Source: Phallus indusiatus
Taxonomy: Eukaryota; Basidiomycota; Agaricomycetes; Phallales; Phallaceae
Assembly: GCA_027605045.1 (NCBI GenBank)
Contig: JAQFWX010000011.1
Location: forward strand, 1,240,001-1,304,000
Direction of reading: 5' to 3'
Length of the DNA stretch: 64,000 bases
Shown piece after piece: positions 25,771 to 37,462 of the stretch (within the stretch, counting starts at the first letter, position 1; each line of letters opens with the position of its first letter). The position numbers were made by a program, and so were the translations under genes. A model generated the notes under the pieces. It did not search any database. It was given only the letters and a program-made list of their open reading frames with translations, and was not told the DNA's origin.

Positions 25771-27312
25771 ATGGATTCAGGCATAATTGACCCCCCTGCT
25801 TCTGAGCCTAATGCTACAGGACGATCTAGTAACACCGAAGATATCGAAGCATTCGTCGAAGATAACATAAACGTTGAAACAACTTCGGATGCTGAGCTAG
25901 GTGATTCTGCCGACCATGACCCAGAAACACTTCCCACCGAGGAAGAATGGAATAGCATGAGGCGCTATGGTAGCTTCATAAGTATGTATATATTGCTTCT
26001 ACACCATTGCTCAGTTTATGTACCTGTTGTCTCGAATAGCCCATGACGATGTAGGAAAACAGTACACGTTTCAAGTCAATGATATGTACGCTGTCAATCA
26101 CATTTGATCAAGTAAAAACGGTGACCCTTTCCCCCAGTATCTACGTATTACCCTCGGATCGAAGCCCAGAAGATCCTATAGCAGATATTGACCTTTGGGT
26201 GGCTCAAATCAAATCAATTCGAGCCCGAAATCCTCGCGACGTAAGAGTTAGTTATTGCGTCATTTGAGAACTGACATTTGATGTGGCGTGCGACTCAGGT
26301 ATGGATACGTGCCAAATGGTTTTATCATCCTAAAGAATTGCCTAACAAGTTGAGGCACAGATATAAGTAAGTAGGACACATAGTCCGTGATACGCGTGCT
26401 AGTGTAACATTTCATAATGATCTCCTATGCAGACATACTTTTGCGAAGATGGAGCGCCTCAGCTCAAATAAGGCTGATTTTATCTCTACTTCTACATGCT
26501 GTGGTTAGCCATTTATAAATCTGAATCCAGTCTTGACATTAAATCCAAAATTTACTTAGGCCACGCCAGCATTATCTATTTTGATGAGCAAAACCTTGAT
26601 CAAGTCCATATATCCGGCTCCACACTGTTCTACAGAGTACGTTACCTGAAAAAAAACCATCTCAGCAAACCTGACTTTCAACAGTACGACTATGACTGGA
26701 CAAAGCCTAAGTACGGGCAAATCAAAGTATGGATAGGGTTACCTATCTACATCCCACTATTTATATACCCTTTCTGATTTTTTAGAAGACTTCCCTCCTT
26801 GCTCTATCTGCAAGAGAGCGTATAATCCAAACACCGACATAATTCATTTTTGTCCTCGCACGACGTGTCTTCAAGGATGGCATGATCATTGCTTGGAACG
26901 AAACAATTGGTATATTAAAACTCTCGAAAATTTCGAACAGAGGATAGAATCGATGGGTGGAGAATTCAATATCGACATGCAGGTTGATCAGTCTAGTTCT
27001 AGAAAGAGGGCTAGATTAAACAGGGAATCTCGCGACGGCAATCCATATGAAAGGATTCCAAAGGAGCTCCTAGATATTGCTCGCCAACCGATTATTAGAG
27101 GTCGAAGTATGGGTGTCGTCGGAAATATCTGTTCTGTGACCCGGGCTCGTAAATTGCTTCGCGCAGCTATGCGGGATGGAGAACAAGTTCCAGAAGACTG
27201 GAAAGATTCCTTAGGGGTGATCTACAGCGTAGCCGATCTAAAAGCGGTAAACACCTTCCAAGCAAAGAAAGTTTTAGCATATGCTTGTCCTAAATGCGGT
27301 GAACCGATTTAA
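25771..27312 (+). CDS. BAH-domain protein with a PHD-like zinc finger
   Basis: BAH domains bind nucleosomes or histone tails and mediate protein contacts in chromatin silencing. The N terminus MDSGIIDPPASEPNATG is acidic and disordered. A BAH-like fold follows: SIYVLPSDRSPEDPIADIDL, WVAQIKSIRARNPRD, WIRAKWFYHPKELPNKLRH, then DQVHISGSTLFYRYDYDW. Behind it are Cys/His pairs spaced like a PHD-type finger: PPCSICKRAYN, CPRTTCLQGWHDHCLE. The rest is basic (SSSRKRARLNRES) and the protein ends YACPKCGEPI with another zinc-binding-like pair at the stop 27310-27312. Several short GT-AG introns split the BAH region. The gene partner cannot be named; fungal genomes carry families of such BAH/PHD proteins. 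Confidence 0.75.
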
Positions 27313-27445
27313 ATTTTGTTCTCTTTGTGTCGTTTGTTATTCCGTCCATGTCCTTATCAAACACTAGTATATCGTTAGTGTACATTATATCATGATATAT
27401 TTGCGCGAAATCTAAGAGCACAGTCATGACGTTAAAAAAACTTTC

Positions 27446-28682
27446 CTATCTTGTTTTTGTGCCGCCATGAGCTGTAGCGGCCCGGGTCCTCCCTAAGTTT
27501 GATGGTCCTTCACCTCGGTCCTCACTGGACCAGTTCCGGCGGGGTATGGCTGTTTGAGGAGTGTCAAATGCTCCAAAGGAAGAATCCCGGTTGCTAGGTT
27601 CTCCCCCAACCCAACCGCCCGGTCTATCCCAGTCCCAGATAGAGGAGGAAGGCCTTAAAGGGACCGTATAAGATCGCTCACGGGCACGAGTCGGATTCCA
27701 AAGCGACGCGACCGCCGCACCCAAACCAGCACCGGTCCAAAAGCCAGGTCTCCAGTTCAACGTCGAGCTGCCTTCACCGAAAGTTTTGGCATTACGTGGG
27801 TCAGAATAGGGAGGAGGAGGGGTTTGATGATCCGGTGCATTATTGTGAGGAAACCATTCGTTTCGATTACCTCCACTGCCTCCCCCACCGCCACCGCCAC
27901 CTCCGCCAGAACCACCTCTGCCGTCGTCAACTGAATCGGGTCTCCGCGATCTCGGTGACAAATTTCGGTTGACGCAAAATGATTTGAAGCCTACGTAGAT
28001 AAAGAACAGAAAGGCAATGCCCCATATAGTCATGAATATAGTTTCGTATATATCTCTGGCTGCAATAACTTTATTCAGTTGGACTCTAGAAAAGAAGGAA
28101 AATGGAATTGACATACGAAACATGCGCTCAAACCAAGAACCTTGTGTAGTACTACTGAAAGCATCAGGTACATAGACTAATCTATATTCCAGAGCGCATG
28201 AGCCTACGAATACAGCAGATACGTACTGGATATCAATAAATATAACACAACTAAATTCGCAAGAGTACCTTTCAAAACGTTTGTATCTCCAGGACGACTC
28301 CACCCTTCACACGATACTTCAACTTTTCCAAATCGCAGTTTCTCGGGCAAGTCTTTTTTTCAAATAAAGGGAGTTAGAGCAAGGGACCAGCTGATTCGAC
28401 TTCCGAGACGCAGACATACCGGCTTCGCACTGCTCATTACATGAGAAAAAACTCAAGAGGCAAAGCTCGGAACTCTCGATAGAGGTCAGGACAAACCTTC
28501 CACTGAACATCGAGCCCTTTCCCGCCATCATTTAGGCAACGAATTACTTCGGGCTGGTACTGTTTACATGGCTTTCCAACACACCTCAACTGAGGAATGG
28601 GATTAGTTCGCCTTGCTTGGGTATATTCATCGTTGTAGAATGTCAGAGAGCGAATCGACTCTAGAGATACTTTCGTCGCCAT
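27446..28682 (-). CDS. SARAF-like regulator of store-operated calcium entry
   Basis: SARAF (TMEM66) is an ER membrane protein that dampens STIM/Orai calcium entry in animals; fungal homologs exist but their role is little studied. The luminal part matches the family closely: SLTFYNDEYTQARRTNPIPQ, LRCVGKPCKQYQPEVIRC, GLDVQWKCEAG, KVEVSCEGWSRPGDTNVLKG and SCALEYRLVY, with the conserved cysteines. One membrane segment follows (TIWGIAFLFFIYVGF). The cytosolic tail has a run of about ten glycines, a PPPPYSDP patch and Arg/Ser-rich sequence, ending at 27446. Five or so exons. I see no signal peptide before MATKVSLESIRS: an in-frame stop lies just upstream of this ATG. A TATA-like element (ttatataaacc on the gene strand) sits near 28783-28793. 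Confidence 0.85.
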
Positions 28683-29082
28683 TGTTGGTTGTTAAAGACC
28701 TACTATGGCCCAGATACAGATTGGATAAAGAAGTAATTGAAAATTCAGAATCTCAGAATCAAATATGTCATAGCAGCTCGGAGGTTTATATAAGCCTGCC
28801 ACAAAACCACTTTAGACAGGCGGTCGTGTCGTGTCGTGTCAAAACGTGTTGCGAAGTCAGTTCAAGTTTTTAATATTCCGGGAGATATTGCGAACGTTCA
28901 CGTAGTAATATGTTACGGCTAATAACAACGGATCAATTTATCCTAAAACTACTTCCTAATATAACCTTTACAAAAACACTGTCAAAACGAATTACAACAC
29001 TCGGCGTGTCGAAATAAAATCTAAGTATCGCAATAACTAAAATTACGAATGCGCATAAATATGGATAATATGTCTGTTATGT
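28683..29082. promoter_or_regulatory. SARAF promoter and 3' flank of the PHD gene
   Basis: 400 bp. A TATA-like box on the minus strand at about 28783-28793 lies roughly 105 bp before the SARAF ATG. A short tandem gtcgtgtcgtgtc is seen at about 28824-28838. A nine-codon upstream reading frame on the minus strand begins near 28771 and ends before the ATG. No other gene signal. Confidence 0.4.
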
Positions 29083-32000
29083 TCAGTGAGGGAGAGTGTG
29101 AATGGAAGTGCTTGATACTTGGCGATGAAAGCTATCAGTCACGGTTAGCGCCGTCAATGGTGTAACTGCACTCTCTGTTGGTGTAATATTTGACTGTAGC
29201 CCCAGGTTCTCCTGCACATTCTCAAATCTTTCGACCAAATGAGAGGTTTTGTGCTCTTCGGAACGTTGAGATGATAACTCAGGGAATAGCGCATGCCCAA
29301 GATTGCCACCAGACGGCTGGGTCAACGTCTCCCCAAGGGGTCTATTATGACTTGCGATATGTCGTGAAATATTTATTGGGACAGGGTAATGAGCTGAGAG
29401 CTCAGGTGAATATGTACCCAGGGGTGACGAGTAAGAAGGATTAGGTCTCTGAGCAAGATGTGTCGTCGCGAGGGATGGCGACGGCACATGGCGAACCATA
29501 GATTGATAAGGTTGCAAGGTTGGTGAGACACCGGTAGTTGGCACTACGGGATGATTATTTTCCAACACAGATGATTGATGCCTTGCGACATAGGGGCGGT
29601 CGTGCCCATACACGGGCTGCACTGGCCCTGGTAAAACAGAACAGAAATCGTTGCTTTTGACCATTGGAGCCCCCGCAGTAGTATCGTTACCAGCAGGTCC
29701 TGTTTTACCATTATTGATGCTTATCCCAGCGGTGCCATTACCATTATACATGACCCAATTCTGCGACGAGACATAAGGCTGCTGCGGGTGAAGCGAATAC
29801 GAAGATTGCGGGTGTTGATATGATGGGCGCAGTTGTAACTTGGATAAATGTGTACAATTCGCGGAGGAGGATTGTGGTTGGAGGCGAGAAGGCTGCTCGA
29901 GCGGTTTATCTCGCAAACGTTGGTGACTCATCCGCTCCTTCGTATACGTCTTACAAGAGCCGCATACAAACTCCTCCGAATCCCAATCACGTCTCGGTCG
30001 GCCAGAGATAAAATCTGCCTGATCATGGCATCGAATATGCTGCCACTTAGTGCACACTTCACAGCACATCAATTCTTCTCCGTCATCCTGTGTTCTTTTT
30101 ATAGCGGTATAGAGAGCATTAGCAAGACGACGAACCAAATTCCAACCACGTCTATGACAAATCTCGCAATCCAATTCCCAGGGTTCGTCTTCTTTAGGAG
30201 TCTGCGTTCCACTTTTCGAGCTAGAGCTCTGTACTAAGTGCGACGATGATACCTGACCCTCATCATGTATTGTTCCATTTGTATTTATAGCCGCTGAAGT
30301 CACGTTCATCCTCCTAGTATTCGATGTCCTGGTAGATTTGTTTTAGGGATCAGAAAATTTGCAAATGTTAAAGCATTAAGTTAACGCACGTATCGGTAAA
30401 AATCCCGGCTTTCTCCTTAAGTCGTACGGACCGCATACTTTCCAGCTTCAGCTTTTCTTCCTCTTCCTTTTTAACCCGTGCTTCCCATCTTCTATGTCGC
30501 TCCAACTCCTTTTCAACCTCTGCCCTCTTTCTAGACTCAGCTTTCTCAGCTTCACGTAGGCTCTCCTTCATAGCTAATCGGGAGGATCGTTTACGCTGCA
30601 TTAAAGCGTCCTCCATAACTTGCTTCTTGACTTCAGCCTGTGTGGTAAACATGTTATAAACAAAATAACAGAGATATGTGATTTCACGAGCCTTCAGGAC
30701 ATCGGTGATAGATGGAAGAAGTTCATTCACAAGGAGTTTGTAGAATGCTTTTTCTCTGTTATTAGTCGAGTTTTCGAACTGCTTTGTGAATTCTTCCCAG
30801 TCTTGCAAGGTTACACAGACCTGTTCGAGAATCAGTAAGTACATTTGGGATGTAAGAATAAAAATACCAACAGTTTCCCAACTTTCTTCATTAGACGTGG
30901 AATAACTATGTTCCGGAGCCAACTGGCTTTTTTTATGCCCGGTATCGCTATTGTCATAGTCAGATCCGACGTCACCCTTGTCGCTTTCTTCATCAGGCAG
31001 CTCAGAGAGGTCGCTCAAGCTAGTTAGCTCTGATCCATCGTCAATTAATTTGGACGCAAATCTAGCACCGTCTTTCTCCTCTTCTTCATTCACTTGAAAC
31101 TCGGATGTATCTTCTTCGTTGATGTCGCTGCTGTCTTCCTTACCAGTAGGATTTGACGCTTCGGCGACGCTGTCTTTCAGCCATTCTTCAGGAACTTCCT
31201 GCCATTCCTCTTCCTTTCCGCGAAGACGGGAACTTGCCCGAGTGCCTACCATTCTCGGTCTAGTCGGTGGAAGACCCGCAGCCCGTGAGCGAGTATCGCG
31301 AACGGGTCTCCGCGCAACCAATGTAGTAGAATAACGAGAAATATGCGTCGCTTTGTTATTTACGACCGTTTGTGGAGGAGGGGCCAATTTTTCGATGGTA
31401 CTCTGTTTCCGTCGAGAGGAGCCAGCTACGGCGGTAGTCTCGCCGTCTGTTTCCGGTGTAATTCTCTTCCGTTTCCTCGTTTTAGGAGCAGCTCTTCGTT
31501 GGGGGTGATTTTGCTTCCACAGTCGATTACCTTTGAGACATCATAAGAAGAAAGAAAATGACGATGTCAAAAAAAAAATTTACCTCCTAAGAGCCAGTAA
31601 TCGTTGCCTCTTACGCCAAAAGCAATGGGCTGTATACGCTGAAAATCAAGTAGATAAGAAAGGAACGAAAAATTGAGGCAGGAATGTCGCGCACCCAATT
31701 GGCATATTCATCGTCATCTCTCATCCGACTTCTCAAGCTGTTTGGGTTATGAAACTGCCACTCGCACATACGATAAAAGAGCTCGAGCTTTTCGGACATA
31801 GTTAAAGATTTGAAGTCGACAGGAGCATTCTCTGTCCCCATTATAGTATCATGAAGGGGAGATCGTTTTAAAGACTGTTTGCGGAGTTGCTGTTGCCAGT
31901 CTTCGAGTCTGGAATTGATTTTAATGACATCGCCGAGGGAAAAGGGGACAATTGTAATTTATCACGAACATCATACGCTTGTCATGGGGGGTTAAGCTTG

Positions 32001-32381
32001 TCAACAAGCGCTGCATAACAGTGGGGATGACAGAATACGACCCAGAAGCCAAATCATCCTCGAGTTCCTGTGACATTCAGAACACGGTTTGGAAGGCGAA
32101 CCAACGCGTTTTTTTTATTGAACGATTCATAGGAGTACGAGATATGATGCTTACAGACAGCTGAATGTCTTCTAAATGAAGAATGGGATTGAATGTGAAT
32201 AAGAAATGGCTTAAATAGGCCCATTTCCAATTTGATCTAAGAGCAAGAACTTCCGCCGATGGCGTAGGAGGCTGCGGGGATGCTAGCAGTGTGAAAATAA
32301 TTAATGAGAAACAGAGAAATCATGACAAGGCTCTCAAACAGAGAAAAACCCACGAGCAGAGACCTTACGGCCCAAACGCAT
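29083..32381 (-). CDS. Large chromatin-remodelling-type protein: DDT/WHIM-like region plus PHD finger
   Basis: The model starts at ATG 32379-32381 (MRLGPSPQPPTPSAEVLAL) because no in-frame ATG exists farther upstream. The N-terminal block SNWKWAYLSHFLFTFNPILH and VIPTVMQRLLTSL resembles the DDT-like module of ISWI-accessory proteins. A WHIM-like block follows: KLELFYRMCEWQFHNPNSLR, then RIQPIAFGVRGNDYWLLGGN. The middle is acidic (SDLSELPDEESDKGD) and then a long charged coiled coil (KKEEEEKLKLESMRSVRLKE). Near the C terminus a PHD finger reads LDCEICHRRGWNL, DDGEELMCCEVCTKWQHIRC and FVCGSCKTYTKER. A low-complexity Ser/Pro/Gln tail ends at 29083. The join between the coiled coil and the PHD part (DTTSNTRRMNVTSAA) is in frame, so this is one gene of roughly 950 residues. 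One junction near 31910-31985 is uncertain. Likely a nucleosome-remodeller subunit; partner unknown. Confidence 0.75.
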
Positions 32382-32651
32382 CCTTTCCAGGTAAGATGCG
32401 AAATCTATAAGGCCGGGACTGGGGTTGATAATGTAAAAGTGGGCACGTAGACGCTCCTTTTCAGTGATTAATATTCCCGCAAATTACTTTTATAATAGCC
32501 CGATTCTAACAGGGCGGAACTTTGTTTCTGATAACGAAAAACAAACAAGAATGTTTCGCCACTCCTTTCAATAGATGACGAGGAAGGAGTGTGGGAGTCA
32601 AGGCGTCTAATTCTTTACTAGCTCAGCTACAATTTTTTTGGGTTATTGCTT

Positions 32652-33520
32652 CTACTCAGCCGCCCGCTCTGCTTTTCGCTGTTTTCTTCTTTCCCGAGAA
32701 CGAGCTGATTTGGATTTTACAACAACGGATGGGGATTGATGACTATGCAGCCACAAGATGAGTAAACAGAATAAGAAAAAAGAGTTTTTATGCTTACGTT
32801 GCCCCATGAAATTCTTCTAATGCTGGAAGGGCGCTTACGGACAACGTGATTCTTAAATGAGGAGTGCGGTCCTGTTTTGGACTTGTAGAGATGAGGGGGC
32901 GAAAGGGAACAACCAGATAAATTAAAAATCATACTGTTGTTATTATAATGACTTACTAGTTTCTGCCTGACAACACTCTTGTCAAATTCGATTCTTGTTC
33001 TTGCTTGTCACTTGGTAACAATTCAAGGTCTTGTAATGTCTCTAATTGATTGTATTGATGGAGACCTGAACACAGTACGTTGGGCTGCACTGCCTCGCTT
33101 CCACCCGATTTCTTGCGCTCCCTAACCCACTTTATGTACTCTCTTTTTGTAATCTCAACGACTGTAATGAGTTTAGGTATTGTCGACGTCGAAGCATGTA
33201 ATTTTCGTTTCCTGACCGGGTATTCTGAATCGTTGTCGCTTGTTTGCTTTTCGACGACGTTGCTGTCCAAATGACCGTCACCTATGGACATATCATTTCT
33301 TCCATTCTCTTCGTCTCTTCTTGGTAGTGTATGCAAAACCAGAGGCCTCGAAGGGTTCTCCTGGTTGACGATGGCACACACATAAATTCAACAGTAATAA
33401 GAAAGATGAAACGAGGCTTTCCTTAATAAAATTTAGCGCGAAAGACACGAAATTCCTTATTTTTCCATGGTTTGTTATGCGTAATTCGAAAGGGTCGCTA
33501 GAAGATGAGGGGGACGCCAT
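32652..33520 (-). CDS. Alba-like DNA/RNA-binding protein
   Basis: The start MASPSSSSDPFELRITNHGK (ATG 33518-33520) and following IRNFVSFALNFIK form the first helix of an Alba/Rpp20-like fold; the related strand KLITVVEITKREYIKW comes after a charged insert with KRKLHAS. Alba proteins in eukaryotes bind RNA (RNase P/MRP subunits, translation control) or DNA. LHQYNQLETLQDLELLPSD and the basic segment SSFKNHVVRKRPSSIRR match a fungal Alba-like family. The tail is strongly basic (SARSRERRKQRKAERAAE) with stop at 32652-32654. Several GT-AG introns; about 240 residues. It lies 75 bp from the RPT2 start on the other strand, so the two share a promoter. Confidence 0.75.
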
Positions 33521-33595
33521 GAAGGTCACGCGTCACGCTATTCGGGCTGACGCGTCTCTCTCAACGACTCCAAACTTTTGACTGCTTGACACATT

Positions 33596-35213
<1,618 letters not shown>

Positions 35214-35548
35214 TTCTCGTTCTCTTGTTTGGGAGGATTTATGTACATCAACTAATAAAGCGCAATTCCCCATTACTCACTGAACTAGTCGACAAATCCT
35301 TTTCTTTTAAAGTCGGCTCAAATGGTGAACAGATGTGCGGGTTATTGAGGGATCATTCGTATTGTCATTAAGAGTGATAAGAACGTGCTATCTGATTTTG
35401 AGAACTTTTTCATCGTTTTACGGGTCATACAGACTTTGTAAATTAGCCATTTTAAGCATCAAAGTATATATGTATATGCATAACTGAAGATGAGTGGGAG
35501 AGGATAAAGACCGGGTTTGGGATAAACTATGAGTGTAGATGCGGTCTT
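35214..35548. other. Convergent 3' flanks of RPT2 and RPS26
   Basis: 335 bp, AT-rich, no coding signal. Both neighbouring genes point toward it, so it holds two transcription end regions. Confidence 0.5.
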
Positions 35549-36162
35549 TCATCGACCAGCAGCCGCGACCTCAGCAGCTTGTACGGCCGGATTGACCTTT
35601 TTACCGTCCTTGTAGCGTACTCTCGGAGGGGGAGCGCGGTTTCGGCGACCTTCTCTTGAACGAACACGAACGACTGCGAAGTATGGGTTAACTGGGAGCG
35701 GCAACTATAATTAGAATTACATACTGTGGGCATGGATCGCACACGATACGCAGTATACGATTTTGGTATACAACTTTGGAATGGTGTATTCTGGGGGAAA
35801 AAGGGGGAGAGGTAACGTAAATGAACCGATATAGTAGTATGCATATGAGGGGAGAATAGGTAATACCGGGATAAACACTGGCTTCGTTAATATCTCGTAC
35901 AGCAGCGCTTTCCACCATGTTGCGAACAGTAAACCGCTTGATGGCTTTATCTTTGGCTACACAGCGCGAACAGTTCGAACAACGGAGGAATTTAACGTGG
36001 CCTCGGCCCTTTTTGTTACGACCGTTATTCCGCCTTTTTTAGTCTGAGAAAAAACACATTCGTCAGCACAAGCAAGTCAGTTACATCCAAATGGACATAT
36101 GTGCATCCATTGGCACCGCCGGTGAAATATGTCCTTAAATGATCAGTAAAGACACATACCAT
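35549..36162 (-). CDS. RPS26: 40S ribosomal protein S26
   Basis: eS26 sits at the mRNA exit channel of the small ribosomal subunit. The body is unmistakable: [55 protein letters not shown], then [20 protein letters not shown] and [20 protein letters not shown], with the four zinc-type cysteines. The fungal tail [20 protein letters not shown] ends at 35549-35551. Four exons; the first is only the ATG (36160-36162), and the intron 36044-36159 follows. Exon 2 begins ACT then only six A before GGCGG; the expected MTKKRRN frame needs seven, so the conserved frame is off by one base from the ATG (T-run 36035-36040 on the plus strand). That is either an assembly error, a real lesion, or an unrecognised start. 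The rest is intact and clearly under selection. Confidence 0.9.
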
Positions 36163-37462
36163 TGCGAGGAAGTGAGATTGGATGAAAAAAGAGTCGAATT
36201 GAGGATGAGAAACAGGCCGTCTGCTGTTCTTGGTTGGTGCAAGGTGTCTGTACACCACTACTTACTGTCCTTGGACAATATAGACGCCCAATAACAGTTA
36301 GGCGCCATATCCGGCTGAGGTCTCCGTTTTCAGGTTTAGGTGAGCGCCGAAAAGCGGAAAGTCCCGAGTCGGAGGACCTCCCGGTCTCCAAATGGCAAAG
36401 AGCAAGGTCAACCAGGGTCAACCCTGCTGGACTTCATAATTCATCACACTACACTGGAGTGCTTGCATATACAAAACGGGGTGTCTCCGTCTCGCATGGA
36501 ATCTTGGTCGATATCCACAAAGGCAATTGCACTAATTAGATCATTGACACGTTCTTTGTTATTCTATCAAGATCTAGGAACTGAGCCCTCCTGTTGAGTA
36601 ATGTAATGCTACTAATGCAGGTTCAGAATGAATCTTTCTTCTTGAGAGCTGGGATTGCAAACCTAGGATAGTTCTCCCAAGTTGCCGGAGGGCACTTATA
36701 TTATATATCGCCGCACTGACATTGGTGTTTCAGGCGATGATGCTCCCAATTGAGCGGACCCGACAGTTGGATTGCTCGGTAAGTTCAGTTCCAATTGCTA
36801 ATTGATTGCTATGGACTTGCAACTTCTGCTGGCGTGCATAAATCAATTGTCATGGCAAGAATGAGAAAGTACACACACACACTCGATGCACAACGTTTTT
36901 GCGCGTTTGCGGAAATCAAAACTAAGCCTGTGAAATTTTTGCGCTGGATATTTGCCGGGGGACAAGGACATGGGAATCTGCGTAAAAGATAACCAGCATG
37001 GAATATTACCGAAAGCTAAGGGAAATGCACTATCTAGTCCGTAAGTGGAATGCCCTCTCACGTTCCTGTGGACAGTACATAGTAAGTACGGTAGTCCTGT
37101 AGTATATAACATACAAATTTGTATAATCTACGTTTGTTCTACGTATTTATCTAGATTTCCTAAAAGGTCGTGGAAACGGGGAGCCCCATTCAGCTTTCAT
37201 CAAGATATTTTCTGATATTCAAATTATTCAAATATCCAAAATATTCAACCCCTCATTCGCATATTCGCATGCTCACGCGACACCGACAATTAACCGCGCG
37301 TGACGGCAAATCCACGGTCAAGACGGCACGGACAACAAGGCCAAGCAAGGTCTCGTGAATTGCGCTTCAAGTCGATCTTGATTCTTCGCTTGTTAGTAGT
37401 ATTAATGTTATTTTTATAAGATTTTCTTTCTCTCGCCCGTACCCCTCGTCCTTGAGTTCAGC
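36163..37462. other. Long intergenic region upstream of RPS26 and of the sugar transporter
   Basis: 1.3 kb between two divergent genes. Small open frames at 36234-36539 and 36843-37112 show no family content. A short (AC)n run is present at about 36871-36881. An AT-rich patch (attcaaattattcaaatatccaaaatattcaa) at about 37217-37249 lies some 215 bp before the transporter ATG. I see no gene. Confidence 0.45.

Noticed and set aside
27880..27915. Glycine-run coding repeat as a possible microsatellite artefact
   Set aside because: The run is in frame within the cytosolic tail of the SARAF-like protein and is compatible with a real low-complexity segment.
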